36,028 bases of DNA from an uncultured Oscillospiraceae bacterium. Its GTDB lineage: Bacteria; Bacillota; Clostridia; Oscillospirales; Acutalibacteraceae. Below, in pieces: positions 15,998 to 23,181 of the stretch; position 1 is the first letter of the stretch, and every line of letters starts with the position of its first letter. The position numbers and the translations under genes were made by a program. A model generated the notes under the pieces. The model was not told the DNA's origin. It did no database searches and saw only the letters and a list, made by a program, of their open reading frames with translations. The stretch spans positions 1-36,028 of the forward strand of contig CAJKBW010000024.1 of the NCBI GenBank assembly GCA_905198295.1, given 5' to 3'.

Positions 15998-16724
15998 AGT
16001 CGATTCCTCCCAGCGCCTGCGCGGCATCCGCCGTCAGCAGGCTTTCTTTATAAGCATTGCCGTATTTGGAGAAGGTGGACGGCCAGATGGCCAGATCACT
16101 GAGCGCTTCAGCCAGCCACAGCGGCATCGCGCCGACGCATTTGATCTCCATGAGCCGCTCATCCGGTGCGAGCAGCGGGCTGCCGCCGGAGCCGGCAGTC
16201 AGGTCGAGCGTATCCCGCCGCCACAGGATGCGGCGGTCAAACGTGATCCGCAGCCCGTTATCGTCCCGCCCGCAGAATGCGCTGCGTTCATAGGACAGAT
16301 ACATCGCCGGCGCAAGTCCGGGATACCGGGAACGAAACCAGTCGATTTCCCGGGTGATCTGCCCGGGATCGGGCGGCGGGCAGCGGCCGGTCAGATACGC
16401 CGCGGCGATGTTGAGCGGCATGCGCACCCGGCGTTTATAAACAACGCCCTTGTATTTCTTTTTCAACTCTGCGAATACCGGCGTATCATCCGCCGGCACA
16501 CCGTAGCAGCGCAGCCGCAGTTTTTCCTTGTAGACCGGTTTTTCCAGCGAGGTGCGGATCAGCCGGCTGTCCGGTGTGTCGTAATAGATGTTGCCGATCA
16601 GACTTTCGGCAAACCGGTCGGGCTGCACGAATTCACCGATGCGGGCGAGCAGGCGGCGGTATTGTCCGGCATCGAGCCGGTATTTTTTCTCCACCCGTTT
16701 GAAAATTCCCTGATAAGCGGCCAT
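15990..16724 (-). CDS. VTC-domain protein (polyphosphate polymerase-like)
   Basis: A 244-residue VTC domain of the triphosphate-tunnel fold. In yeast Vtc4 this domain makes polyphosphate from ATP; the bacterial enzyme activity is inferred. The tunnel's basic and acidic residues are visible: RVEKKYRLD, NIYYDTPDSRLI, KEKLRLRCYG, FAELKKKYKGVVYKRRV, SYERSAFCG, RITFDRRI, LMEIKCVGAMPLW and the final FSKYGNAYKESL. No membrane segment is present, so anchoring may come from the adjacent DUF4956 protein. ATG 16724 follows AAAAGGGGG. It is the first gene of an operon with DUF4956 and a carbohydrate-binding lipoprotein; the frequent CotH partner is absent here. It is divergent from a two-component system with shared upstream boxes. 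Confidence 0.88.
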   Translation of the reverse strand: MAAYQGIFKRVEKKYRLDAGQYRRLLARIGEFVQPDRFAESLIGNIYYDTPDSRLIRTSLEKPVYKEKLRLRCYGVPADDTPVFAELKKKYKGVVYKRRVRMPLNIAAAYLTGRCPPPDPGQITREIDWFRSRYPGLAPAMYLSYERSAFCGRDDNGLRITFDRRILWRRDTLDLTAGSGGSPLLAPDERLMEIKCVGAMPLWLAEALSDLAIWPSTFSKYGNAYKESLLTADAAQALGGIDCA

Positions 16725-16765
16725 GCGGTTTTCCCCCTTTTCCGCCTTCAGCGTAGCGCCTTAAC

Positions 16766-16782
16766 CTGAAAAAAGCCTGAAA
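16766..16782 (+). promoter_or_regulatory. Tandem CTGAAA box 1, response-regulator site candidate
   Basis: CTGAAA at 16766-16771 is repeated at 16777-16782, an 11-bp period as used by OmpR/PhoB-type dimers. It lies in the divergent region between the VTC operon and the response regulator, downstream of the predicted minus-strand start. Confidence 0.6.
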
Positions 16783-16796
16783 TGAAATTTTACGGA

Positions 16797-16802
16797 ATTG
16801 TA
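16797..16802 (-). promoter_or_regulatory. Candidate -10 of the VTC operon
   Basis: The minus strand reads TACAAT at 16802-16797, with no good -35 at 17 nt. Instead, tandem box 2 ends about 20 bp upstream of it, the layout of an activator-dependent promoter with the regulator next to the -35 region. Confidence 0.45.
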
Positions 16803-16821
16803 AATACGGTACGCACATAAA

Positions 16822-16838
16822 TTTCAGTCTTTTTTCAG
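16822..16838 (-). promoter_or_regulatory. Tandem CTGAAA box 2, opposite orientation
   Basis: TTTCAG at 16822-16827 and again at 16833-16838 (CTGAAA twice on the minus strand, 11-bp period). It is the inverted counterpart of box 1, with centres 56 bp apart, and sits directly upstream of the candidate -35 of the VTC operon. Confidence 0.65.
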
Positions 16839-16856
16839 CCTTTTGCGGTAGGCTGT

Positions 16857-16884
16857 TTGCAGGATGCGGGAATTCCGGTATAAT
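16857..16884 (+). promoter_or_regulatory. Promoter of the response regulator gene
   Basis: TTGCAG (16857-16862), 16-nt spacer, TATAAT (16879-16884). The leader is about 33 nt. Tandem box 2 is centred about 49 bp upstream of the -10, compatible with autoregulation. Confidence 0.75.
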
Positions 16885-16923
16885 ACAAGCAGAGAGACTC
16901 GGCAGGGAAAGGCGGGGAAGGCG

Positions 16924-17601
16924 ATGCAGGTGCTGGTGGTGGAAGACGAAAAACGCCTCGCACAGGCGCTCGCACAGATATTAAAGGAAGAAAAGTATCT
17001 CGTCGATGTTGCGTATACCGGCAGCGACGGGCTGGATTACGGCCTGAGCGGGATTTACGATGTGATCGTGCTCGATGTGATGCTGCCCGGCCTAAGCGGC
17101 TTTGAAATTGCCGCGCAGCTGCGCCGGGAGAAAATCAACAGCGCCATTCTCATGCTCACTGCAAGGGATGCTGTGCCCGATCGTGTGGCCGGGCTGGACA
17201 GCGGTGCGGACGACTACATGACCAAACCTTTTGCGCCGGAGGAGCTGCTTGCGCGGGTGCGGGCGCTGACCCGGCGGCATGGGGAGGTGGTGCTTCGGGA
17301 GATGACCTATGCGGATCTGACACTGGATCTGTCTACCGGTGACCTCACGTGCGGGGGGAAGGCAGTGCGGCTGAATTTCAAGGAATTCGCAGTGATGCAG
17401 CTGCTGCTCGCCGCACCCGGCACGGTGGTGCCCAAGGAGACGCTGCTGGTTAAGGTGTGGGGCTACGAATCCGGGGCGGAGGACAACAACGTGGAGGCCT
17501 ATATCTCCTTTCTGCGCAAAAAGCTGGCGTTTCTCGGTTCGCGGGTAAACATTACTGCACTGCGCCGGCTAGGCTATCAGATCACCGAAAGGCGGGAATG
17601 A
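16924..17601 (+). CDS. OmpR/PhoB-family response regulator
   Basis: 225 residues. The receiver domain (1-115) has the acidic pair VEDEKR, phospho-acceptor Asp51 in VLDVMLPG, LTARD and the switch lysine in DDYMTKPF. A winged-helix DNA-binding domain (about 125-223) follows, with the FKEFAVMQLLL, VWGYESGAEDNNVEAYISFLRKKL and RRLGYQI motifs. The start is ATG 16924; an in-frame ATG at 16864 lies across the -10 box and is excluded. It is 48 nt ahead of its histidine kinase and divergent from the VTC operon, which suggests the operon is its target. The input signal is unknown. Confidence 0.93.
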   Translation: MQVLVVEDEKRLAQALAQILKEEKYLVDVAYTGSDGLDYGLSGIYDVIVLDVMLPGLSGFEIAAQLRREKINSAILMLTARDAVPDRVAGLDSGADDYMTKPFAPEELLARVRALTRRHGEVVLREMTYADLTLDLSTGDLTCGGKAVRLNFKEFAVMQLLLAAPGTVVPKETLLVKVWGYESGAEDNNVEAYISFLRKKLAFLGSRVNITALRRLGYQITERRE

Positions 17602-17649
17602 AGAATGGGGATGCGCGGGAAACGCCGCGGGCGGCCGGAGGGGGTGGAC

Positions 17650-18897
17650 ATGCTGCTCCGGCTGCGTCGGAAATTCGTGCTGATCAATATGGTGTTCGCG
17701 GCCTCGGTGCTGCTGTGTGTGTTTGCCGCGGTGTGCGTGAGCACCTACCGTTCCGCCCGATCGGATGTGGAGCGTACGCTGGAACAGGCGCTCGCTGACC
17801 GCCGCGGGGAGCAGGTGCCGCCGTCCGTCCAGCTGCCCGAGGGCAGCCGGCCGGAGGATACGCCGCCCAAAAACTGGATGCTGTATTATACGGTGATGGT
17901 GAATACCGAAAACGATACGGTTACCGTACTGCAATCGGGCGCCGGCTTCTCGGATGAGGAGTTGGCCGCCGCGGCGCAGAAGGTGATTGCCGGCGGGGAG
18001 ACCACAGGCCGGCTGCGGGAGGAAGCGCTGTATTATGCACGGCGGGACGTGCGCGGCGGCACCCGGGTGGCGTTTGTGGAGGCCTCCTATCTCACCGAAT
18101 CCATACGCCGGCTGCTGTGGCAGTCGGCGGGCATTGGTGCGATCAGCCTGCTGGCCTTTTTTGGCATCAGCGTGTTCCTCGCGCGCTGGGCGCTGCGGCC
18201 GGTGGAACGCGCGTGGCTTCAGCAGCGGCGTTTTGTGGCGGACGCATCACACGAGCTGAAGACGCCGCTGACGGTCATCCTGGCCAACAACAATATTTTG
18301 CTCAGCCATCCGGAGGAACGGGTGGGCAGTCAAAAGCAGTGGCTGGAGAGCACCGGTGAAGAGGCGCAGCACATGCGCCGGCTGGTGGACGACCTGCTGT
18401 TCCTCGCCAAATCCGACGCCGGGGAGCGTCCACCGGCGCGGGAGACGGTGGATCTGAGCGATCTGACGACCAGCGTGCTGCTGTCGTTTGAGCCGGTCGC
18501 CTATGAAAAGCAGGTGGCGCTTGAGGCGCAGGTGGAACCGGATATCACAGTTGCCGGCGATCCCACCGCGCTGCGTCAGCTGGTGCATATCCTGCTGGAT
18601 AATGCCTGCAAATATGCCGGAGCGGGCGGCCGCGCCGCGCTTTCGCTGGACCGGCAGGGCGGAACTGCTGTGATTCGGGTGAGCAATACAGGTGTGCCGA
18701 TCCCGCCGGAGGATCTGCCGCACGTGTTCGAGCGGTTTTATCGCGCGGACAAAGCGCGTACCCGGGAGGGCGGCTATGGCCTCGGCCTCGCGATCGCCAA
18801 AAGCATTATGGATCGGCAGGACGGTGCCCTAACCGTTTCCAGCGACGCGGAAAACGGCACCGTGTTCACCGCTGTGATCCCGGTTGCACGGCACTGA
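17650..18897 (+). CDS. Membrane histidine kinase
   Basis: About 415 residues from ATG 17650, which has a close GGAGGGGG SD; ATG 17605 would add 15 basic residues and is possible. It has a first transmembrane helix near residues 8-32, an extracytoplasmic sensor of about 115 residues, and a second helix (SAGIGAISLLAFFGISVFLARW). The membrane-proximal linker is short, without a clear HAMP domain. The HisKA helix has the phospho-acceptor in FVADASHELKTPLTVI. HATPase_c follows, with N box LLDNACKYAG, G1 VSNTGVPIP and G2 GGYGLGLAIAKSI. It pairs with the preceding regulator. All catalytic boxes are intact; a bidirectional terminator follows the stop. Confidence 0.92.
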   Translation: MLLRLRRKFVLINMVFAASVLLCVFAAVCVSTYRSARSDVERTLEQALADRRGEQVPPSVQLPEGSRPEDTPPKNWMLYYTVMVNTENDTVTVLQSGAGFSDEELAAAAQKVIAGGETTGRLREEALYYARRDVRGGTRVAFVEASYLTESIRRLLWQSAGIGAISLLAFFGISVFLARWALRPVERAWLQQRRFVADASHELKTPLTVILANNNILLSHPEERVGSQKQWLESTGEEAQHMRRLVDDLLFLAKSDAGERPPARETVDLSDLTTSVLLSFEPVAYEKQVALEAQVEPDITVAGDPTALRQLVHILLDNACKYAGAGGRAALSLDRQGGTAVIRVSNTGVPIPPEDLPHVFERFYRADKARTREGGYGLGLAIAKSIMDRQDGALTVSSDAENGTVFTAVIPVARH

Positions 18898-18913
18898 GTG
18901 GACAGAATAAAAA

Positions 18914-18955
18914 GCGGGGGCTGCAAATTTTTTGTAGCCCCCGCCCTTATTTTAT
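18914..18955. terminator. Bidirectional terminator
   Basis: A 14-nt arm (18914-18927) pairs with 18931-18944 (one G-U), with T-rich sequence after it on the plus strand and TTTTTATT after it on the minus strand. It separates the kinase gene from the convergent small membrane protein gene. Confidence 0.88.
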
Positions 18956-18979
18956 TTTCCGCAGCCGGTGATATCGCTT

Positions 18980-19297
18980 CTAGCGCCACTGCATCGAGAG
19001 ATACCAGACACCGACGAGAATCAGGCATACTGTCAGCATAAACAGCAGATACAGAAGCCGAATTCCCCGTGTTTCCATACGGCGGGCCTGAAACAGGGAA
19101 AATCCCAAAACCACCGCCGCCACACAGAGCCAGAACACCAGTGTAAAGCCATTGGCGTTGAAAGCATTTTCGGAACAGCCGCAGCCCAGCCAATTGACGA
19201 TAACCCTTGTATTGAGCAGAGAATACGGTAGATACAGCACCGGAAACAGCAGCAGCGGCCCAAACAGGGACAATGCCTTCTTGGCGCCCGCTCTCAT
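18980..19297 (-). CDS. Small three-helix membrane protein
   Basis: 105 residues with three hydrophobic helices (about 8-27, 50-70, 80-100), ending MQWR. Between helices 1 and 2 it has NWLGCGCSENAFNANGFT; the GCGC and FNANxFT signature recurs, as far as I recall, in small uncharacterised clostridial membrane proteins. ATG 19297 is preceded by AAGGAGG with 8-nt spacing. It lies 84 nt after the vWA lipoprotein gene with no clear terminator between, so it may be the last gene of the sigma-factor operon. No function can be assigned. Confidence 0.8.
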   Translation of the reverse strand: MRAGAKKALSLFGPLLLFPVLYLPYSLLNTRVIVNWLGCGCSENAFNANGFTLVFWLCVAAVVLGFSLFQARRMETRGIRLLYLLFMLTVCLILVGVWYLSMQWR

Positions 19298-19381
19298 GGC
19301 CGATCGCCTCCTTGATTCGTGTCATATTCCGCAGGAAACCGCCCTGCGGCCCCCCAGAAAACCCGCGGCAGGCCGGCTTGG

Positions 19382-20884
19382 TCAGCCGCCGGCCACCCGC
19401 TTATACGTGTTGAGCAGCGCCAAAAACTCCTGCCGGTAGCCGCCCGGGTCGCGGCCGAGATTTTGCTCCGCCAGCTGCATCACCGACTCAAGTGTCGCCT
19501 CTCCGGTGTATTCGGAGCTGCGCAGCAGGTGCCCGAACGCCGCAACCGCACATGCAAATCGGAAATCGCTGGTATTTTCACCGTATACGGCGTTCAGCGT
19601 CTCTTTGGTGAACAGCTGGCTCTCGCTCCCGTCCGGTTCCTTATAACGGATGTGTACGGCAAAGGGATTATCCGCCGTCTGGCCCTGCTCGGTGAGTTCA
19701 ATTTCAAACAGCGCAACCACATCGGTGCCCGCGCCGATTTCTCCGGCGTCCTTGGTATCGTCCGCAAAATCCTCGTTGTTCAGCATACGGTTTTCATACC
19801 CGATCAGCCGATAGCTCTTCACCAGCTGCGGATCAAACACCACCCGTGCTTTGACGTCCTTAGCCACGGTGAAAAGGTTGCTGCCCAGTTCCTCGACGAG
19901 CACCTTCTTGGCGGTCTGCACCGAATCGATATATGCCTGGTTGCCGTTTCCGTTTTTCGCGAGCGTTTCCATCACGTCGTCGCGCAGATTACCGGTGCCG
20001 AAGCCGAGCACACTCAGATATATCCCGCTGTCACGCTTTTCGGCGATGAAATCCTCAAGCTGTGCGGTGCTGGAAAGACCAACGTTGAAATCACCGTCGG
20101 TCGCGAGAATCACCCGGTTGTTGCCGCCCTCCCGAAAATTCTTCTGCGCAAGCGCATAGGCGGTCTGGATGCCGTCCGCACCGGCGGTGGAGCCGCTGGC
20201 GGTCAGGCTGTGGATGGCGTCGAGGATCCGCTCCTTGTCCGCACCGCTGCAGCTGTCGAGCACCACTGCTGAGCTGCCCGCATAGGTGACGATGGACACC
20301 CGGTCGTCCTCGTCCAGCGTTTCCACCAACAGGCTGAACGCGCTCTTAAGCAGCGGCAGCTTGTCGAACGAATCCATCGACCCTGAGGTATCGAGCAGAA
20401 AGGTCAGATTGCTGGGACCGAGCTTGTCTTTATCGATTTCCGGCGTCTTTACCCGGATGAACGCCATCTGTTTGCCGCTGCGGAAGGGAGAGGGGCCTAC
20501 CTCGGTGTATACCGCAAAGGGGGCATCCTCCGGCTCCAGCGGGGTTTCATAGCGGAAATAGTTGATCAGCTCTTCGGTGCGCACCGCATCCTTCGGCGGC
20601 AGGCTGCCGGTGTTCAGGTAGCGGGTCACGTTGCTGTACGACGCGGTGTCCACCTTCAGGGAAAAGGTGACGGTGGATTCCTCCTCCGCCGTGACTTCCG
20701 GGTTTTCGATGATCTCCTGATAGGTTTCCCCGCCGCCGTTCGGCGTAATGTCGTAGGAAGGATACATGCCGCTGTCCATGTTCATGGCATCGCCTGGGGC
20801 CAGGTCCCCGCCGCTTTTTGCCATGGAGCACCCGCTGAGCAGCAATGCGGCCGCCAGCAGCAGGCCGATTGTTTTCCGTTTCAT
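19382..20884 (-). CDS. von Willebrand factor A domain lipoprotein (YfbK-like)
   Basis: 500 residues. The lipoprotein signal MKRKTIGLLLAAALLLSGC has a perfect lipobox (Cys19). A vWA N-terminal region (about 60-145, FSLKVDTASYSNVTRYLNTGSLPPKDAVRTEELINYF) precedes the vWA domain (about 158-345). The full MIDAS is DTSGS (Asp165, Ser167, Ser169), the Thr in GSTAGADG, and ATDGD. A DUF3520-type C-terminal domain follows (ARVVFDPQLVKSYRLIGYENR..., FACAVAAFGHLLR). ATG 20884 has GGAGGAGG upstream. It follows the sigma/anti-sigma pair by 87 nt, so it is probably a surface effector of that regulon. Family is secure; the ligand is unknown. Confidence 0.92.
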   Translation of the reverse strand: MKRKTIGLLLAAALLLSGCSMAKSGGDLAPGDAMNMDSGMYPSYDITPNGGGETYQEIIENPEVTAEEESTVTFSLKVDTASYSNVTRYLNTGSLPPKDAVRTEELINYFRYETPLEPEDAPFAVYTEVGPSPFRSGKQMAFIRVKTPEIDKDKLGPSNLTFLLDTSGSMDSFDKLPLLKSAFSLLVETLDEDDRVSIVTYAGSSAVVLDSCSGADKERILDAIHSLTASGSTAGADGIQTAYALAQKNFREGGNNRVILATDGDFNVGLSSTAQLEDFIAEKRDSGIYLSVLGFGTGNLRDDVMETLAKNGNGNQAYIDSVQTAKKVLVEELGSNLFTVAKDVKARVVFDPQLVKSYRLIGYENRMLNNEDFADDTKDAGEIGAGTDVVALFEIELTEQGQTADNPFAVHIRYKEPDGSESQLFTKETLNAVYGENTSDFRFACAVAAFGHLLRSSEYTGEATLESVMQLAEQNLGRDPGGYRQEFLALLNTYKRVAGG

Positions 20885-20971
20885 GTGTCAAACCTCCTCC
20901 GTCTGCATTTGCTTTTCTATAATGGATAACCGCGCAGCAGGCAGGAATGTTACAGCCCGGCGAAAAATTTT

Positions 20972-21580
20972 TTACAGAATCTGCCGGCTGAGAGCAATCA
21001 GTGTATCCAGCTCGTACCGGCAGGAGAGGGTATAGGTGATCCCGCCGGCCGAAAAGGTCAGCAGGTTGTAGTCCCGGGTGCGGCGCGCATAGGCGGTGCT
21101 GCCGTCGATGGACAGCGGTGAAAAGCCATCCGGTGCGGCAAAAGTGCTGCCCGGCTCCATCACCAGCACCACATCATCCCGCGCAGTATCCCGCAGCGTA
21201 TAAATGCTCTGGCCGTTATCCCATTCCGACGAGGCCACCCGCAGATTGTCCGGCAGGGTAAAATTCAGCGGCAGCAGAGTATCGGCAGCGGATGCCGGCG
21301 AAGAGGCACTGTCTGCCGGCGGCGGGTTATCGAATCCCCGCAGCAGCCGGGGCAGAAGCCCAACCACAAGAAGCAGCGCCGCCGCAGCGGCCGCGGCACC
21401 GGAAACCCAGCGCACGGTGCTTTTTCTGTGCAGCTGCGTGCGCATGCGGCTGTCCAGCCGTGGTGTCAGGATGGCGGGCTGCTGCATCAGCTCCCGCCGG
21501 TACTGTTCGCCCTCCCGCTCCATGTAGTGTTCGGCGAGCTCTTTGTAAAAGCGTTCGGCGTCATTCGGCTTCAACGGCAT
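20972..21580 (-). CDS. Membrane anti-sigma factor (DUF4367-like C-terminus)
   Basis: 202 residues. The cytoplasmic N-terminus (1-56, acidic/basic helices) is followed by one transmembrane helix (about 58-78, Ala/Leu-rich). An extracytoplasmic domain resembles DUF4367 (LPDNLRVASSEWDNGQSIYTLRD, LLTFSAGGITYTLSC). ATG 21580 follows GGAGGGGGG and lies inside the 3' end of the sigma gene (20-nt overlap), the standard arrangement of an ECF sigma factor and its cognate anti-sigma. The sequence itself is not a strong family match, so the role rests mainly on position and topology. Confidence 0.8.
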   Translation of the reverse strand: MPLKPNDAERFYKELAEHYMEREGEQYRRELMQQPAILTPRLDSRMRTQLHRKSTVRWVSGAAAAAAALLLVVGLLPRLLRGFDNPPPADSASSPASAADTLLPLNFTLPDNLRVASSEWDNGQSIYTLRDTARDDVVLVMEPGSTFAAPDGFSPLSIDGSTAYARRTRDYNLLTFSAGGITYTLSCRYELDTLIALSRQIL

Positions 21581-22106
21581 ATCCCCCCTCCGCCAGCAGT
21601 GCGGCGATTTTTTTCTTCGCCCGGTGCAGCCGGACGTTGACATTATTTTCACTGATTCCGAGCAGCCGCCCGATGGTTTTGTGCGGCAGATCATAGGCGT
21701 ATTTGAGCAGAAAAACGCTGCGCAGCTCCTCACTCAGACCGTCCACAAGCGCGAGCATCTGCTCGGCGGATACCGCCGCGAGTACGTGTTCCTCCAGGTT
21801 GAAGCCGTCCGGCTGCTCCTCGTCCGGCATCTCAGCAGGCTGCCGGCGCTCCTTGTGCAGCATTGTCAGCGCCGTGTTGCGGGTGATGGTTGCCACGAAC
21901 GCCAGACAGCGGTTGGATGCCGGATCCTCGATTTTGCGCATGTTTTTAAAAATACGGATAAACGCCTCGCTGACCGCGTCCTCCGCGAGCATGGGGTCCC
22001 GCAGAATCCCGTAGGCCTTCTGCAGCATCAGCCCTTTATAATGGGTGTAGATGTACTCGAACGCTTCCCCCTCCGCCGGGGAAGCCAGCGCAAAAAGCCA
22101 CCACAC
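21561..22106 (-). CDS. ECF-type RNA polymerase sigma factor
   Basis: 181 residues. Sigma-70 region 2 (about 15-80) has YIYTHYKGLMLQKAYGILRDPMLAEDAVSEAFIRIFKNM and VATITRNTALTMLHKERR. Region 4 (about 115-170) has LSEELRSVFLLKYAYDLPHKTIGRLLGISENNVNVRLHRAKKKI. There is no region 1.1 or 3. The start is GTG 22106 with GGGGGTGA just upstream. It is the first gene of a run of anti-sigma factor, vWA lipoprotein and small membrane protein, suggesting an envelope stress or surface regulon. The promoter is uncertain. Confidence 0.93.
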   Translation of the reverse strand: MWWLFALASPAEGEAFEYIYTHYKGLMLQKAYGILRDPMLAEDAVSEAFIRIFKNMRKIEDPASNRCLAFVATITRNTALTMLHKERRQPAEMPDEEQPDGFNLEEHVLAAVSAEQMLALVDGLSEELRSVFLLKYAYDLPHKTIGRLLGISENNVNVRLHRAKKKIAALLAEGGYAVEAE

Positions 22107-22166
22107 CGTACGTCACCCCCAAACCATCCCGTAAAGTATAACCCGCAAAGCGGTCTCTTTCTTACC

Positions 22167-22195
22167 ATCATGGCATACGAAAAATAAAAATGCAA
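22167..22195 (-). promoter_or_regulatory. Weak candidate promoter of the sigma operon
   Basis: Minus strand TTGCAT (22195-22190), 17-nt spacer, CATGAT (22172-22167). TATACT at 22140-22135 is an alternative -10 without a good -35. Neither is strong. Confidence 0.3.
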
Positions 22196-22226
22196 GAAAA
22201 ACCGCAGTGTTTGGCAGTGGTTTTCC

Positions 22227-22256
22227 TGTATGCCGTTCCTTTTGCGTGACATACTA
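22227..22256 (+). promoter_or_regulatory. Sigma-G-type promoter candidate
   Basis: TGTATG (22227-22232), exactly 17 nt, CATACTA (22250-22256). This fits the published Bacillus sigma-G pattern (about TGHATR, 17-18 nt, CATNHTA) at every fixed position. No good sigma-A match is present in the same region. The start of the small protein gene is about 45 nt downstream. Confidence 0.55.
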
Positions 22257-22301
22257 TTATCGGACAAAAAGCACATGGATCCGGAAAGGAAGGAGCGCGC
22301 A

Positions 22302-22562
22302 ATGGACAATATACACGGCCGTCCGGTTGGTCCCGACGGCGAGGAGCTGTTTGACGAAATGTATCCGGTGGCGTCGTCGATGGAGTGCACCGGGCTGATT
22401 CCGGCCGCACCGGCCGCACCGGCGGAGGTGGATTCGTACAGCGATATCTACGACATCCCGCTCGCCAAAAATGCAAAGGACGCCAACCATCATCTGCAGA
22501 ATGTCACCGCGGCGGACACGCCCACCCCGAAGCAGAAGCACAAAACCAAAAAGGGGCGATAA
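22302..22562 (+). CDS. 86-residue small acidic-to-basic protein, unknown function
   Basis: ATG 22302 is preceded by GGAAGGAG with 6-nt spacing. The open frame continues upstream, but that part covers the promoter. The product has no membrane segment or cysteine cluster. The acidic N-terminal half carries SSMECTGLIPAAP, then EVDSYSDIYDIPLAKN. The C-terminus is very basic (PKQKHKTKKGR). Similar short proteins with a CTGLIP...SYxDIYxIP pattern are, from memory, common hypothetical genes in Ruminococcaceae. A monocistronic unit is indicated by the strong terminator at 22589. If the sigma-G-like promoter is real, it would be made in the forespore. No function is assigned. Confidence 0.78.
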   Translation: MDNIHGRPVGPDGEELFDEMYPVASSMECTGLIPAAPAAPAEVDSYSDIYDIPLAKNAKDANHHLQNVTAADTPTPKQKHKTKKGR

Positions 22563-22588
22563 TTTCCGTCACCCGGCGCAAAGACGGT

Positions 22589-22630
22589 ATAGCGGGAGGC
22601 GTATCCACGGATACGCCTCCCGCTATTTTT
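22589..22630 (+). terminator. Intrinsic terminator after the small protein gene
   Basis: The 16-nt arm 22591-22606 pairs perfectly with 22609-22624, extended by two A-T pairs, followed by a T5 run (22626-22630). Confidence 0.9.
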
Positions 22631-22695
22631 CCGCTGCGGCGGATAGGCGGGGGCGCTGTGCGAAAATGTTTTCGGGGAGAAAAGCGAAAAACCTC

Positions 22696-22724
22696 TTTAC
22701 AACCCGGCGGCACCATGCTATAAT
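22696..22724 (+). promoter_or_regulatory. Promoter of rpsO
   Basis: TTTACA (22696-22701), 17-nt spacer, TATAAT (22719-22724). The leader to rpsO is about 120 nt. Confidence 0.88.
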
Positions 22725-22736
22725 ACATATCCGTAT

Positions 22737-22793
22737 GTGGGATGCCCCACATTGTGTCCATCACCCGGACGGCGGAGTATGCCTCGGCTGAGG
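22737..22793 (+). promoter_or_regulatory. Structured rpsO leader, possible S15 autoregulatory RNA
   Basis: Three small stems follow one another in the 5' leader: GTGGG/CCCAC (22737-22741/22746-22750), GTCC/GGAC (22756-22759/22767-22770) and CCTC/GAGG (22782-22785/22790-22793). S15 autoregulates through several unrelated leader structures in different bacteria; that this is one of them is inference. Confidence 0.4.
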
Positions 22794-22850
22794 AAGCACC
22801 GTTTCCCCGCGCTGGGTTTTCGGATAATTTTTGCAATGAGGTGAAAGAAC

Positions 22851-23114
22851 ATGCTGGCTGAAGAAAAAACCGCAATCATGAAAGAGTATGCCACTCACGA
22901 AGGGGACACCGGTTCTCCTGAAGTGCAGATCGCTGTGCTGACCAAGCGCATCAACGATCTCACCGAGCACCTGAAGGTGCACAAGAAGGATCATCACTCC
23001 CGCCGTGGGCTGCTGAAGATGGTCGGTCATCGGCGCAACCTTCTCAACTACCTGATGAAGAAGGATGTTATGCGCTATCGTGCGATTATCGAGAAGCTCG
23101 GTATCCGCAAGTAA
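22851..23114 (+). CDS. rpsO: 30S ribosomal protein S15
   Basis: An 87-residue primary 16S rRNA-binding protein of the platform. The signature runs through [56 protein letters not shown], and the C-terminus is complete ([12 protein letters not shown]). GAGGTG lies 8 nt before ATG 22851. It has its own promoter and a terminator, and precedes pnp as in many bacteria. Confidence 0.97.
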   Translation: MLAEEKTAIMKEYATHEGDTGSPEVQIAVLTKRINDLTEHLKVHKKDHHSRRGLLKMVGHRRNLLNYLMKKDVMRYRAIIEKLGIRK

Positions 23115-23126
23115 TGGAGCAAATAA

Positions 23127-23156
23127 GGCAGGCGGGCGCTCGCCCGCCTGCCTTTT
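23127..23156 (+). terminator. Terminator after rpsO
   Basis: The 12-nt arm 23127-23138 pairs perfectly with 23141-23152, followed by TTTT. It is probably partly read through into pnp, since no clear separate pnp promoter is visible. Confidence 0.8.
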
Positions 23157-23181
23157 GCGCATTAAACCGCATTGGCTGATA

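Noticed and set aside
16864..16923. Upstream ATG extending the response regulator by 20 residues
   Set aside because: The codons cover the -10 element and early leader; the receiver domain starts properly at 16924.
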